Positions 8,126 to 16,739 of a DNA stretch of 64,000 bases are shown piece after piece (position 1 is the first letter of the stretch; each line of letters opens with the position of its first letter). The translations under genes and the position numbers were made by a program. A model generated the notes under the pieces. The model saw only the letters and a list, made by a program, of their open reading frames with translations, ran no database searches and was not told the DNA's origin. Source of the DNA: Herbiconiux aconitum (GTDB lineage: Bacteria; Actinomycetota; Actinomycetes; Actinomycetales; Microbacteriaceae); contig NZ_JANLCM010000002.1 in the NCBI RefSeq assembly GCF_024979235.1, forward strand, positions 1,426,001 to 1,490,000, in the 5' to 3' direction.

Positions 8126-9103
8126 TCAGGTCGCGGGCTCGGTGAGCGGCGTCGCGGGGTCGGGGTCGAAGGTGAGCAGCGCCGGGGCCGCCTCCGCGAC
8201 CGAAGAGAGCAGCGTCGTGGCCTGCGACACGGCGAGCGCGCCCCAGGATGCCGCGAGCTGCACGCCCGCGGGTACGTCGACAGTGCCGTCGTCGCGCCAC
8301 GATCCCACCAGAAATCCGGCCAGCGACGCGTCGCCCGCCCCGGCCGTGTTGACGACGGTCGCCGCCGCCTTCGCGTGCTGCACCCCGGCGGCTGAGACGC
8401 AGAGCGCACCGTCGGCGCCCATGCTGACGTAGACGAACTCGCACCCGGCCTCGTGCAGCCGGCGGGCGCCATCCGTCACGTCGCCGATGGTGCGGAGCGG
8501 TGATCCGGTGAGCTCGGCGAGCTCGTGGGTGTTGGGTTTGATCAGCGACACCGCGCGGAGGTCGGCCGCGACCGCGCTCAAAGCCGCGCCGGCCGTGTCG
8601 ACAGCGACGCGCACGCCCCGCTCCGACGCGCGCCGCACCAGATCGAGGAAGGGCACCGGATGCCCCGACTCCGCGAGCGGCGGGATCGAGCCCGAGATCA
8701 CGAGCCACGCGGCGTCGAGGCGTTCGAGTTCTGACTCGGTGCGATCGACCAGTGCGGCCCACAGGGCGGAGTCGACCGGCACGGATGCCTCGTTGACCTT
8801 GGTGGTGACCCCCGACGCATCGAGCAGGGTGGTGTTGACGCGGGTGCGGCCCTCGTCGGGCACACCGGCGACCAGATCGGCGAAGCCGCCTTCCTCGGCG
8901 AGCGCCGCTCCCTGCGCTCCCAGGGCGAGCACGGCCGAAACCGGAACCGGCGAGAGAGCGATGGCCCGAGCCACGTTCACACCCTTACCGCTCAACTCGG
9001 TGTGCACGGCCGTGGCCCGATTGACCTCGCCGAGCTGGAGCCGGCCGAGGTGGTAGGTGAGATCGATCGCCGGCGCCGGCGTGAGCGTGACGATGCCGCT
9101 CAT
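8126..9103 (-). CDS. 1-phosphofructokinase/tagatose-6-phosphate kinase type PfkB kinase
   Basis: A 325-residue PfkB/ribokinase-fold kinase. The FruK/LacC signature SGKGVNVARA is at about residues 38-47, GSIPP near 147, and NTAGAGDASLAGF near 258-270 carries the catalytic aspartate and anion hole. It would phosphorylate a hexose phosphate with ATP. Its start overlaps the DeoR stop by four bases, and that gene in turn overlaps an FGGY kinase, so two kinases of different folds and a regulator form one operon. A kinase step here followed by cleavage by the aldolase at 12463 is plausible; substrate unknown. Confidence 0.88.
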   Translation of the reverse strand: MSGIVTLTPAPAIDLTYHLGRLQLGEVNRATAVHTELSGKGVNVARAIALSPVPVSAVLALGAQGAALAEEGGFADLVAGVPDEGRTRVNTTLLDASGVTTKVNEASVPVDSALWAALVDRTESELERLDAAWLVISGSIPPLAESGHPVPFLDLVRRASERGVRVAVDTAGAALSAVAADLRAVSLIKPNTHELAELTGSPLRTIGDVTDGARRLHEAGCEFVYVSMGADGALCVSAAGVQHAKAAATVVNTAGAGDASLAGFLVGSWRDDGTVDVPAGVQLAASWGALAVSQATTLLSSVAEAAPALLTFDPDPATPLTEPAT

Positions 9104-9876
9104 GCCCCGACCCCTTCGAGAACGCGCACGTCGACGCCGTGTTCGGCGAGCGAGCGCACGATGGTCGGCGTGCCCGCCGCGGGGTCGAGCACGGCGCGAT
9201 GCACCCGGGAGAACGGGATCGACCCGGCGAGACCGGTGCCGGCCAGCCCGCGGGGTCCGGAGACCATCAGCACGGTGTCGGCCGCGTCGGCCGCGGATTC
9301 GGTGACGGCCGCGCGATCCGGATCAGCCGCGAGCAGACGGCCCCCCGCTCCGATGCCGGTCGGTTCGACGACAGCGACCTCGAGGTTGAGAGCCGAAGCG
9401 AGTTCGCGCGGCCCGTGTCCGGTCGCCGTGCCGTCGGCGCCCACGACGCCGCCGAGGAAGTGGATCTCGGGTGGGTCTCCGAGCGCCGCCGCCGCCAGGG
9501 CGACCGGCACCGAGGCCGTGACGATGCGGATGCGCCGCCCGACGGGTAGGAGCGCCGCGAGCGCCTCGCTCACCGGTCCGCCGTCGAGGTAGACGCCGGA
9601 GGCTACGGGGAGCAGTTCGAGAACGGCTGCCGCGACCGCGCGGATACCCTCGGCTTCGGCAACGACGCCCGCACCGGCCGGGATCGCCCCGCCGTGCGCG
9701 CGCACCAGCAGACCCTCCGACTCGAGCGAGCGGAGATCGCGGCGCACTGTCTCCTCGGCCACGCCGAGCGTGCGTGCCAGTTCGCCCACGTCGACCCGGC
9801 CCGCTTCGGCGAGGGCGGTGAGGATGCCGGCCCGTCGCGCCTGCATGGAGCCCGTCGTGGTCGCGGCGACGCTCAT
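9100..9876 (-). CDS. DeoR-family regulator
   Basis: A 258-residue DeoR-type regulator with a winged helix at about residues 10-65 (RAGILTALAE, VAEETVRRDLRSLESEGLL, RAHGGA) and a phosphosugar-binding domain after it (DGGPVSEAL, FLGGVVG). The effector half is somewhat divergent and Ala-rich. It overlaps the FGGY kinase stop and the PfkB start by four bases each (ATGA), so expression is tightly coupled to both. Probably autoregulates the kinase operon; a second DeoR gene (11667) faces the same promoter region. Confidence 0.85.
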   Translation of the reverse strand: MSVAATTTGSMQARRAGILTALAEAGRVDVGELARTLGVAEETVRRDLRSLESEGLLVRAHGGAIPAGAGVVAEAEGIRAVAAAVLELLPVASGVYLDGGPVSEALAALLPVGRRIRIVTASVPVALAAAALGDPPEIHFLGGVVGADGTATGHGPRELASALNLEVAVVEPTGIGAGGRLLAADPDRAAVTESAADAADTVLMVSGPRGLAGTGLAGSIPFSRVHRAVLDPAAGTPTIVRSLAEHGVDVRVLEGVGA

Positions 9877-11531
9877 GCCCCGGCCGCCCTTGCCGTCGGA
9901 GCCGCCGCATCCGCCTGGCCGGTGGCTGCCGGCCCCGCAGTGTCCGCCGGCCCCGCAGCATCCGCCGGCCCTACCGCATCCGCCGGCCCCGCCGCATCCG
10001 CCGAACCGGCCGCGTCCGCCGCCTCGGCCCGGGCGCGCGCCGCCCACCAGGGCACGAGCGCCTCCGTCGCCTCGTCGAACGACAGGATCACCCCGGCCCA
10101 GTAGCCCGCCGACGCCTCGGTCGGCACGACGGGCGCCGAGCGCTCCACGAGCTCCTGCGCCGCCTCGACCGACTCGAACAGGCCCACCGCGGTGCCGGCG
10201 ACTGCGGCCGCACCGAAAGCTCCCGCCTCCTCGTTCTGCACGACCGTCACCGGGGAGCGCAGCGCATTCGCCACCAGCTGCACGTAGAGCGGTGCCCGGG
10301 CGATCCCGCCGCCCAGCACCACGGGCTCCTCCCAGTCGAAGCGTTCGGCGAGGGCGCGGGTGTGCCAGACGTGCATCAGCACGATGCCCTCGAGGGTGCC
10401 GCGCAGCACGTGCGCGGGCGTGTGCCAACCCCGCACTCCGGCGAGGGCGGCCGAACTCGCGGCGCCGAGCGGCGAGTCGAAGAGGAACGGCAGCACGAGC
10501 GGAACCTGCTCCTCCGGATCGAGCGCGGCAGCCTCGGCGAAAAGGCGGTCGCGAGCCGCATCGTCATGAACCCCCAACAGGCGCAGCACCCAGTCGAGCG
10601 ACGGCGAGGCGGTGGCGGATGTCGACATGGCGATGCGCAGATCGGGCCGGATGGACAGCCGCGACTGCCAGCGCGGGTCGACGTCGGCGCGCGTGGTGGT
10701 GACTCCATTGGTGCTGAACGAGCCGGCCACGAGAGCGAGTCGGCCCGGAACGAGCGCACCCATGCCGATCGATGCGGCCTGCACGTCATGCATGCCGGCG
10801 ATGACGGGGGTTCCCGCCGCGAGCCCGGTGAGTGCCGCCGCCTCCGGCAGCACGTGCCCCACGATGTCGCCGCTCGAGTGCAGAGCCGGCAGCAGGCGCA
10901 TGAGGTCGGCGGGCAGACCGTAGGCCTCGAGAACCTCGGGGCTCCAGCTCGCGGTCGCGGTGTCGAGGAACGAGGCGGTGGCGTCGGAGTAGTCGGTGGC
11001 GATTCCGCCGGCCAGCCGCAGCCGGATGACGTCTTTGCTGAAGAGCATCGCCTCCGCCGCCCGCACCCGCTCCGGGTCGTGCCGCAACAGCCAGCGCAGC
11101 AGGTTTCCCGCGGCGCCCGGCGTCGGTTCCTGGCCGGAGCGCTCGAGCACGACGCGCATCCGGTCGGCGTCGGCGGAAAGCTCGGCCGCTTCGGCATGGG
11201 CGCGGGAATCCATCGCCGTGATCGCGGGGCCGACCGGCGCTCCGGCCGCGTCGACCAGATGCAGCCCGTCGCCGTGGCCGGTGATGCCCACCGCGACGAT
11301 CTGCCGCGGGTCGACGCCCGACGACGCCACGGCTTCGGCTATGGCCTCGGCCGCCGCACCCCAGAGCGCATCCTGGGGTCGCTCGGCGTGGCGAGGTACG
11401 GTTCGATCCACGGGGCTCGAGCGCCGACCGATGCCGACCGCACGCAATCGCTCGTCGTGCACCACGGCCTTCACGGCGGTCTGACCGGCGTCGACACCGA
11501 GCACGTACCGTTCCGTGCGATCTGCAGCCAT
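9873..11531 (-). CDS. FGGY carbohydrate kinase with repeat-built carboxy terminus
   Basis: A 552-residue FGGY kinase. GVDAGQTAVK (12-21), GITGHGDGLHL, and FSKDVIRLRL ... TDYSDAT are of the L-xylulokinase/erythritol-kinase-like branch; GGGIARAPLYVQ is the second-domain glycine motif. ATG at 11531 has CGGAGA upstream and replaces a longer in-frame start without RBS. The last about 50 residues are degenerate GPADAA repeats from an 18-bp DNA repeat and extend past the usual family end. First gene of the operon with DeoR and PfkB, divergent from a DeoR-aldolase pair. Pentulose or tetritol substrate is a guess. Confidence 0.88.
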   Translation of the reverse strand: MAADRTERYVLGVDAGQTAVKAVVHDERLRAVGIGRRSSPVDRTVPRHAERPQDALWGAAAEAIAEAVASSGVDPRQIVAVGITGHGDGLHLVDAAGAPVGPAITAMDSRAHAEAAELSADADRMRVVLERSGQEPTPGAAGNLLRWLLRHDPERVRAAEAMLFSKDVIRLRLAGGIATDYSDATASFLDTATASWSPEVLEAYGLPADLMRLLPALHSSGDIVGHVLPEAAALTGLAAGTPVIAGMHDVQAASIGMGALVPGRLALVAGSFSTNGVTTTRADVDPRWQSRLSIRPDLRIAMSTSATASPSLDWVLRLLGVHDDAARDRLFAEAAALDPEEQVPLVLPFLFDSPLGAASSAALAGVRGWHTPAHVLRGTLEGIVLMHVWHTRALAERFDWEEPVVLGGGIARAPLYVQLVANALRSPVTVVQNEEAGAFGAAAVAGTAVGLFESVEAAQELVERSAPVVPTEASAGYWAGVILSFDEATEALVPWWAARARAEAADAAGSADAAGPADAVGPADAAGPADTAGPAATGQADAAAPTARAAGA

Positions 11532-11615
11532 GCCGTTCTCCGATCGATGCACAGCGGATGCCCGCAGCCCGAGCACGACGCCCGACCTTGCCCGCTTTGC
11601 TCAGCATATCAACCC

Positions 11616-11654
11616 ATTCGGGCATTTCAGAGGGATATTTCGGGCACATTCGGC
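11616..11654. promoter_or_regulatory. Direct repeats in the divergent kinase/DeoR promoter region
   Basis: ATTCGGGCA (11616-11624), ATTTCGGGCA (11637-11646) and a partial ATTCGGC (11648-11654) are direct repeats lying immediately before the DeoR start at 11667. DeoR-family regulators often use short direct repeats, so these are candidate sites for either DeoR neighbour. Inference only. Confidence 0.5.
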
Positions 11655-11666
11655 TAGAGTCGTCGC

Positions 11667-12452
11667 ATGTACCCCGCGGAACGGCACGCCGCCATCCTGG
11701 CCGCCGCGCACGCACAGGCCGGCGACGTGGGTGTGCAGGAACTCAGCGAGGCGCTCGGCGTCACCCCCGAGACGGTGCGGCGCGACCTCGGCACGCTCGA
11801 ACGGCGCGGCCTCGTGCGCCGCCGCCACGGCGGCGCGGTGCTCGTGCCCCGCGCCCCGTTCGAACCCACCCTCGAGCAGCGCGGTCTCGCCGAGGCCGAC
11901 GAACGCCGGTCGGTCGCCGACGTCGTCGTGGCCGAGCTCCCCGACGAGGGCGTGCTGCTGCTCGACTCAGGATCGATGACGCTCGAGATCGCCGCCGTGC
12001 TCGCGGCCGGCCGGCGGTCGCTCGTCGTGGTGACCAACAGCCTGCCGGTCGCCGCCCTGCTCGCACCCCACCCGACCGTCACCGTGCTGGCCCTCCCCGG
12101 CAGCGTCCGCGCCGTCACCGACGCCGTCGTCGGGCCGTGGACCGAACGCCGACTCGCCGAGCTGCACGCCGACGTCGCCGTGCTCGGAGCGAACGGCGTC
12201 GTCGCCGGCGAGGGCGCCTTCACGACGCTGCCCGACGAGGCGGCGGTGAAGCAGCGGATGATCGCGGCGGCTTCGCGGCGCATCCTCGCCGTCACCGCCA
12301 CCAAGTTCGGCACGCGCTCGCTCTGCCGTTTCGCCGGCCTCGACCGTTTCGACCTGGTCGTCACCGACGCCCGCCTCGACCCCGCGACCGCCGAAGCCGT
12401 CGGTGCCGACGGACCCGTCGTGGTGCGCGCCCCCGTTCTGACCCACCCCTGA
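11667..12452 (+). CDS. DeoR-family regulator
   Basis: A 261-residue DeoR-family repressor with a well preserved winged helix (about residues 7-60: RHAAILAAA, VTPETVRRDLGTLERRGLV, RRHGGA) and a ribose-isomerase-like sensor domain (LDSGSMTLEIA near 93, VTNSLPVA, TKFGTRSL). Divergent from the FGGY kinase operon and followed after ten bases by a class II aldolase gene, which suggests it senses the phosphorylated ketose made by that kinase and controls both directions. No obvious strong Shine-Dalgarno; transcript may start close to the ATG. Confidence 0.9.
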   Translation: MYPAERHAAILAAAHAQAGDVGVQELSEALGVTPETVRRDLGTLERRGLVRRRHGGAVLVPRAPFEPTLEQRGLAEADERRSVADVVVAELPDEGVLLLDSGSMTLEIAAVLAAGRRSLVVVTNSLPVAALLAPHPTVTVLALPGSVRAVTDAVVGPWTERRLAELHADVAVLGANGVVAGEGAFTTLPDEAAVKQRMIAAASRRILAVTATKFGTRSLCRFAGLDRFDLVVTDARLDPATAEAVGADGPVVVRAPVLTHP

Positions 12453-12462
12453 GAGGAACCCG

Positions 12463-13281
12463 ATGACCCTCGTCTCCACCGGCGACATCCTGAACCATGA
12501 GCGAGCCGTTCTGGCGTTCAACGTCATTCAGCTCGAGCACGCCGAAGCGATCGTGCGCGGCGCGGAAGCCGCCCGGAGACCCGTGGTGCTGCAGATCTCC
12601 GAGAACGCTGCCCGCTACCACGCGGGACTCGCGCCGATCCTCACCGCGACGCTTCGGCTCGCCCAGGAGTCGCGCGTCGACACCGCGGTGCACCTCGACC
12701 ACGCCGAAGACGAGGCGCTCGTGCTCGAAGCGGTGGAACTCGGGGCCACCTCGGTCATGTTCGACGCGGCCACGCTGCCCGATGACGAGAACATCGCCCG
12801 CACCGCCGCGATCGCCCACACCGCCCGGGCGCGCAGCGTGTGGGTGGAGGCCGAGCTCGGCGCGATCGGCGGCAAGGGCGGTGCGCACACCCCCGGCGTG
12901 CGCACCGATCCGGCTGAGGCCGCCTCGTTCGTGGCGGCGACCGGCGTCGACGGACTCGCCGTGGCGGTGGGCAGCTCGCACGCGATGACCTCGCGGAGCG
13001 CCACCCTCGACTTCAGCCTCATCGCCGATCTCGCCGCGGCAGTTCCGGTGCCGCTCGTGCTGCACGGATCGAGCGGTGTGAGCGACGCCGACCTGGTGCG
13101 CGCGATCGAACACGGGATGCGCAAGATCAACATCTCGACGCACATCAACGGCATCTTCACCCGCCGCATCCGCGAGATCCTCGACGCCGACGACGCGCTG
13201 GTCGACCCGCGCAAGTACCTGGGCCCGGCCCGAGACGCGGTGGCCGAGGAGGTGCAGCGCCTCCTCCAACTGGTGGCCTGA
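12463..13281 (+). CDS. Class II ketose-bisphosphate aldolase (KbaY/GatY type)
   Basis: A 272-residue zinc-dependent class II fructose/tagatose-bisphosphate aldolase-family enzyme. HLDHAED (about residues 80-86) carries the catalytic aspartate and a zinc-binding histidine, VEAELGAIGGKGG the flexible loop, and LHGSSGVSD and KINISTHI the phosphate and zinc sites. Shorter than glycolytic FbaA, as in KbaY/GatY. AGAGGAA lies upstream of the ATG. With the divergent FGGY kinase and the PfkB kinase it could complete a route from a ketose to DHAP and an aldehyde. Confidence 0.9.
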   Translation: MTLVSTGDILNHERAVLAFNVIQLEHAEAIVRGAEAARRPVVLQISENAARYHAGLAPILTATLRLAQESRVDTAVHLDHAEDEALVLEAVELGATSVMFDAATLPDDENIARTAAIAHTARARSVWVEAELGAIGGKGGAHTPGVRTDPAEAASFVAATGVDGLAVAVGSSHAMTSRSATLDFSLIADLAAAVPVPLVLHGSSGVSDADLVRAIEHGMRKINISTHINGIFTRRIREILDADDALVDPRKYLGPARDAVAEEVQRLLQLVA

Positions 13282-13714
13282 CCGGCCGGGTACCGCCTCA
13301 CCGCGTTCTCCGCGCCCGGCAGGCCTTCGGCCTGTCAGGCGCTCATTGCCGGCGCCGCTACTGCTTTCCCGCGATGCGCGGCCTGCGGTCGCACGTCGCT
13401 CACTGCTCGCGCCGCCGCTACTGCGGCGCGAGGCGACATGTTCGCGTGAGGTCGCTGACGCGGCCTCGCGCTCACCCTGGGTCGTCGAAAAAGGCCCGCA
13501 GCGTGCATTGCCGTCCCAATCGTTCTGGGAAGTGCAATGAAAGCGGCGGGCCTTTTCGACGGCACGAGACCGAACGCGACAGGCCGCTCCCGGACGACCC
13601 AGGGTGACGGCGAGGCCGCGCAAGCGACCTCACCGTCACATGTCGCGCGGCGCCGGGCAGGGACCGGCGCGGCCCGTGGACGCCGCGCGAAGCACGGCGC
13701 CCACGGCAGCCAAC
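13282..13714. other. Gene-free interval filled with hairpins and a large palindrome
   Basis: 433 bp between the convergent aldolase and binding-protein genes. No credible gene. It contains a perfect 10-bp-stem hairpin at 13406-13432, the 214-bp nested palindrome described separately, and a GC-rich tail. Enough structure to terminate both genes, but far more than a terminator needs. Confidence 0.8.
13433..13646. repeat. 214-bp nested palindrome (MITE-like)
   Basis: Outer arms 13433-13486 and 13593-13646 are 54 bp each and match at 46 positions. Inside, GTCGAAAAAGGCCCGC (13484-13499) pairs with GCGGGCCTTTTCGAC (13546-13560), and an inner stem CATTGC/GCAATG with TCCCA/TGGGA closes around a short loop. 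About 32 bp on the right side (13561-13592) are unpaired. No transposase or reading frame of note inside. The inner CGAAAA...TTTTCG tips resemble those of the palindrome inside modC. Confidence 0.85.
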
Positions 13715-14707
13715 TCAGCAGCTGGACTTGTAGACCGCGTCGGCTCCTTCACCGTCGATGTTGTCCTTCGTGAGGATGGTGAATCCGGTCTGGATCTCCG
13801 CCTCGGTCGGGTCGCCGTTCAACGCGGCGATGGCCTGCTCCACGCCGTCCTGGCCGATGGTGGCGGGCTCTTGGGCGACGAGCGCCTGAACCGTGCCGGC
13901 CTTCAGCTGCTCCACCTGGGCGGGGCCTGCGTCGAAGCCGACGATGGTCACGGAGTCCTGCTTGCCGGCCTGCTGGACACCGGTCGCGGTGCCTTCAGCG
14001 GCGAACAGGTTCGCGGCGAAGATACCCACGATGTCGGGGTCCTTCTGCAGCGCGGCCGTCACGATCTCGGCAGCGGTGGCCGGCTCGTTGTGGCTGTACT
14101 GCACACCGAGGTAGTCGAATCCGTCGGCTGCTTCAGCGGCCTTCTGGAATCCCTCGACACGGGCGTCGGTGGTGGAGATGCCGGGGTCGACCGAGACCAC
14201 GAGCACCTTGCCTCCGTCGGGGTGGGCTTCCTGGATGGCTTCAAAGGCGGCCTTTCCACCGCCCACGTTGTCCGATGCGATGGCTGACACGGCGAACGAC
14301 GGGTCTTCGACCGTGGTGTCGACGAGCACGACCTTGATGCCCGCGTCGGCCGCAGCCTTCAGCGGTGCCTCCATGGCGGTGACGTCGGTGGGTGCGATGA
14401 GCAGCGCATCCGGCTTGGAAGCCACGATCGAGTCGACGATCGGCTTCTGCAGCGTCGGGTCGAACTTCTCGGGGCCCTGCGTGGTGACCGTCGCGCCGGC
14501 TTCTTCGGCCGCCGCTTCGATGCCGCACTGCATGGAGATGTAGAACTCGTCGCCGGCGACGCCCTGCACGAAGGCGATCTTGAAGCCGTCGCTCGCGCCG
14601 GCGGTGCTCGAAGACGAGCCACCTCCGCCGCTCGAACAGCCCACGAGTGCGAGACCGACGGTCGCGCCGAGGGCGACCACGCCGAGAGCCTTTTTGTTCC
14701 ACTTCAT
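13715..14707 (-). CDS. Sugar ABC transporter substrate-binding lipoprotein (CUT2/RbsB type)
   Basis: A 330-residue periplasmic-binding-protein family 1 lipoprotein. A signal peptide ends at the lipobox LVGC with lipidated Cys24, followed by a Gly/Ser linker; the ribose/galactose-binding fold runs from FKIAFVQGV to the end. ALLIAPTDVTAMEAPLKAAADAGI and VDTTVEDP are typical. ATG at 14707 follows an AGGACAGG stretch. Last gene of a LacI, ManA, ATPase, permease, binding-protein operon. By gene set it resembles the Frc (fructose/ribose/mannose) importer; substrate not proven. Confidence 0.9.
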   Translation of the reverse strand: MKWNKKALGVVALGATVGLALVGCSSGGGGSSSSTAGASDGFKIAFVQGVAGDEFYISMQCGIEAAAEEAGATVTTQGPEKFDPTLQKPIVDSIVASKPDALLIAPTDVTAMEAPLKAAADAGIKVVLVDTTVEDPSFAVSAIASDNVGGGKAAFEAIQEAHPDGGKVLVVSVDPGISTTDARVEGFQKAAEAADGFDYLGVQYSHNEPATAAEIVTAALQKDPDIVGIFAANLFAAEGTATGVQQAGKQDSVTIVGFDAGPAQVEQLKAGTVQALVAQEPATIGQDGVEQAIAALNGDPTEAEIQTGFTILTKDNIDGEGADAVYKSSC

Positions 14708-14769
14708 TGTGATACCTGTCCTTCTTCTCGTGATTCCTTCTAGTGGTGCATTCAGGAGTGGTGCTGTAT

Positions 14770-15891
14770 TCACTTGTTCTTCCGTCTGGCGAAGTGCCGC
14801 CAGAGGCTTGTGGAGGCCCCTCGGGCCGCGGAGGCCCTCCTGACCTGGTCGACGTAGACCGCGGCGATCAGCACGGCGCCGACAGCGACCTGCTGCCAGA
14901 ACGGCTGCACGCCGGTGATCACGAAGCCGTTCTGCAGAACGGCCGGGATGAACAGACCCACGACGGTGCCGAAGATCGTTCCGTAGCCGCCGAAGAGCGA
15001 GGTTCCGCCGATGACGACCGCCGCGATGACGTTCAGGTTGGTCTGCGACTGACCTGCGATCGCGGTGGTGCTGAACTGCGAGAGCGAGAGGATGCCGGCG
15101 AGACCCGCGAGCGCACCCGACATCCCGTAGACCTTGATGAGGTGCCGGTCGACCTTCACACCGACGCGTCGTGCTGCTTCCTCGCTCGACCCCACCGCGT
15201 AGGTGTAGAGGCCGAAGCGCGTCTTGTGCAGCAGGAACGCGCCCAACAGGATGATGACCAGGGCGATCACGGAGATCACCGGGATACCGCCGAAGATGTT
15301 GCCGTAGCCGATGGTGGTGGTCAGCACCGAGGGCACCTGCCGGATGTCGACACCGCCCGTGATGATCTGCGCGAGACCGAGCGCCATTCCGAGCGAACCC
15401 AGCGTCACGATCAGCGGAGGCACTTTGGCCTTCGAGATCAGCAGGCCGTTGAAGATGCCCCAGGCGAGGCCCGATGCGATCGCCACCAGGATGCCGATGG
15501 TCGCCACTCCCCATCCGTCGCCACCGATGGCCCGCATCACCATCGCCGACACGACGCCGGAGAACACCAGCACCGAGCCGACCGACAGGTCGATGCCCGA
15601 GGTGATGATGATGAAGGTCATGCCGACGCCGAGCACCGCGAGGATGGAGGCGTTCTGCACCACGAGGCGCAGGTTCGACAGCTGCGCGAAGGTGTCGGGC
15701 GCCATGATGCTGAATATGATGACGATCACGATCAGAACGATGAAGATCTGGAACGCCTGCGCCTTGAAGATCCGGGGAACCCGGCTCTTGCTCTCCCGGT
15801 CGACGGCCATGTTGATCGACGTCGTCTCGGGCCCGGCTTCGGGGCCGAACTCGGCCTTCTTGATGTCGTCTTCTCTGACGTCGTCGCTCAT
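14770..15891 (-). CDS. Sugar ABC transporter permease (RbsC/FrcC type)
   Basis: A 373-residue integral membrane permease of the CUT2 class, with about 8-10 hydrophobic segments between residues 45 and 345 and a long hydrophilic amino terminus. SGIDLSVGSV (about residue 100) is the family signature; GGTSLFGGYGTI near 295 is the second. Its start overlaps the ATPase stop by four bases. A single permease gene implies a homodimeric channel, unlike the two-permease system at 59654-63270. The carboxy-terminal tail is basic and cytoplasmic. Confidence 0.92.
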   Translation of the reverse strand: MSDDVREDDIKKAEFGPEAGPETTSINMAVDRESKSRVPRIFKAQAFQIFIVLIVIVIIFSIMAPDTFAQLSNLRLVVQNASILAVLGVGMTFIIITSGIDLSVGSVLVFSGVVSAMVMRAIGGDGWGVATIGILVAIASGLAWGIFNGLLISKAKVPPLIVTLGSLGMALGLAQIITGGVDIRQVPSVLTTTIGYGNIFGGIPVISVIALVIILLGAFLLHKTRFGLYTYAVGSSEEAARRVGVKVDRHLIKVYGMSGALAGLAGILSLSQFSTTAIAGQSQTNLNVIAAVVIGGTSLFGGYGTIFGTVVGLFIPAVLQNGFVITGVQPFWQQVAVGAVLIAAVYVDQVRRASAARGASTSLWRHFARRKNK

Positions 15892-16649
15892 GCCACACCC
15901 CTTGTGCTCGCGCCGGTCATCAGACCGACGAGTTCTTCCATGTTCGTGTCCTTGGTCTCGATCGACGCCGCGCGGTGACCGAGGCGGAGCACCTGGATGC
16001 GGTCGGAGACGTCCATCACGTGCGGCATCGAGTGGCTGATGAACACCACGGCGATGCCTTTGTCGCGAACGCGGCGGATGGTCTCCAGCACGTTCTTCGT
16101 CTGCCGCACGCCGAGGGCGGCGGTGGGCTCGTCGAGGAAGACCACCTTGTTCGCCCAGTGCACCGCACGGGCGATGGCGATGGCCTGTCGCTGGCCACCG
16201 GACATCGACCCGACGGGCGAGGTGAGCGAGCGCACGGTGGCGCCCAGTTCATCGAACGCGCGGCGCGACTCCTTGGCCATCGCCTTCGTGTTCATCGTGC
16301 CGAGAAACCCGCCGAGGCCCTTGTTCATCACCTCGCGGCCCAGGTACATGTTCTGCACCGGGTCGAGGTGGGGCGCCAGAGCGAGATCCTGGTGCACGGT
16401 CTCGATGCCGAGCGCGCTCGCCTGCATCGGCGAGGTGAGCTGGATCTCCTTGCCCTCGAACTTGATGGTGCCCGTGTCGATGGCGAGGTTGCCCGACAGG
16501 GCTTTCACCAGGGTCGACTTGCCGGCGCCGTTGTCGCCGATCAGGGCGGTGACTTCGCCCGGGTAGACCTCGAAGTCCACGTCGTCGAGCGCTCGGACGT
16601 GTCCGAACGCCCGGGAGAGGCCGTGTGCCTCCAATACCGGTGTGCTCAT
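15888..16649 (-). CDS. Sugar ABC transporter ATPase, single-domain (FrcA type)
   Basis: A 253-residue ABC ATPase with only one nucleotide-binding domain, as in FrcA rather than the duplicated RbsA/MglA. Walker A GDNGAGKST (about 38-46), HQDLAL at the Q-loop, signature MSGGQRQAIAIARAV (about 148-162), Walker B VVFLDEPTAALG and switch FISHSM are intact. AAAGGAG lies upstream of the ATG at 16649. A 90-bp gap separates it from the ManA gene before it; the permease follows with overlap. Energises uptake of the sugar bound by the lipoprotein at 13715. Confidence 0.92.
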   Translation of the reverse strand: MSTPVLEAHGLSRAFGHVRALDDVDFEVYPGEVTALIGDNGAGKSTLVKALSGNLAIDTGTIKFEGKEIQLTSPMQASALGIETVHQDLALAPHLDPVQNMYLGREVMNKGLGGFLGTMNTKAMAKESRRAFDELGATVRSLTSPVGSMSGGQRQAIAIARAVHWANKVVFLDEPTAALGVRQTKNVLETIRRVRDKGIAVVFISHSMPHVMDVSDRIQVLRLGHRAASIETKDTNMEELVGLMTGASTRGVA

Positions 16650-16739
16650 GTCAGTTCACTCCTTTCCGGCCGTCGTCGGCCTGGGGGTGGTTCGTGGTGT
16701 GGTCATGGGGTGCTCCGTGGTCCGAGTCGCCGGGAGAGA

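Noticed and set aside
12361..13623. Minus-strand frame across the class II aldolase and the palindrome
   Set aside because: No family motifs and it runs through structured non-coding DNA; the aldolase on the plus strand is unambiguous.
14743..15978. Long plus-strand reading frame opposite the ABC permease and ATPase genes, plus many similar frames elsewhere
   Set aside because: Low-information Arg/Gly/His-rich products expected opposite high-GC genes; no motifs, no RBS. The minus-strand genes have clear family signatures.
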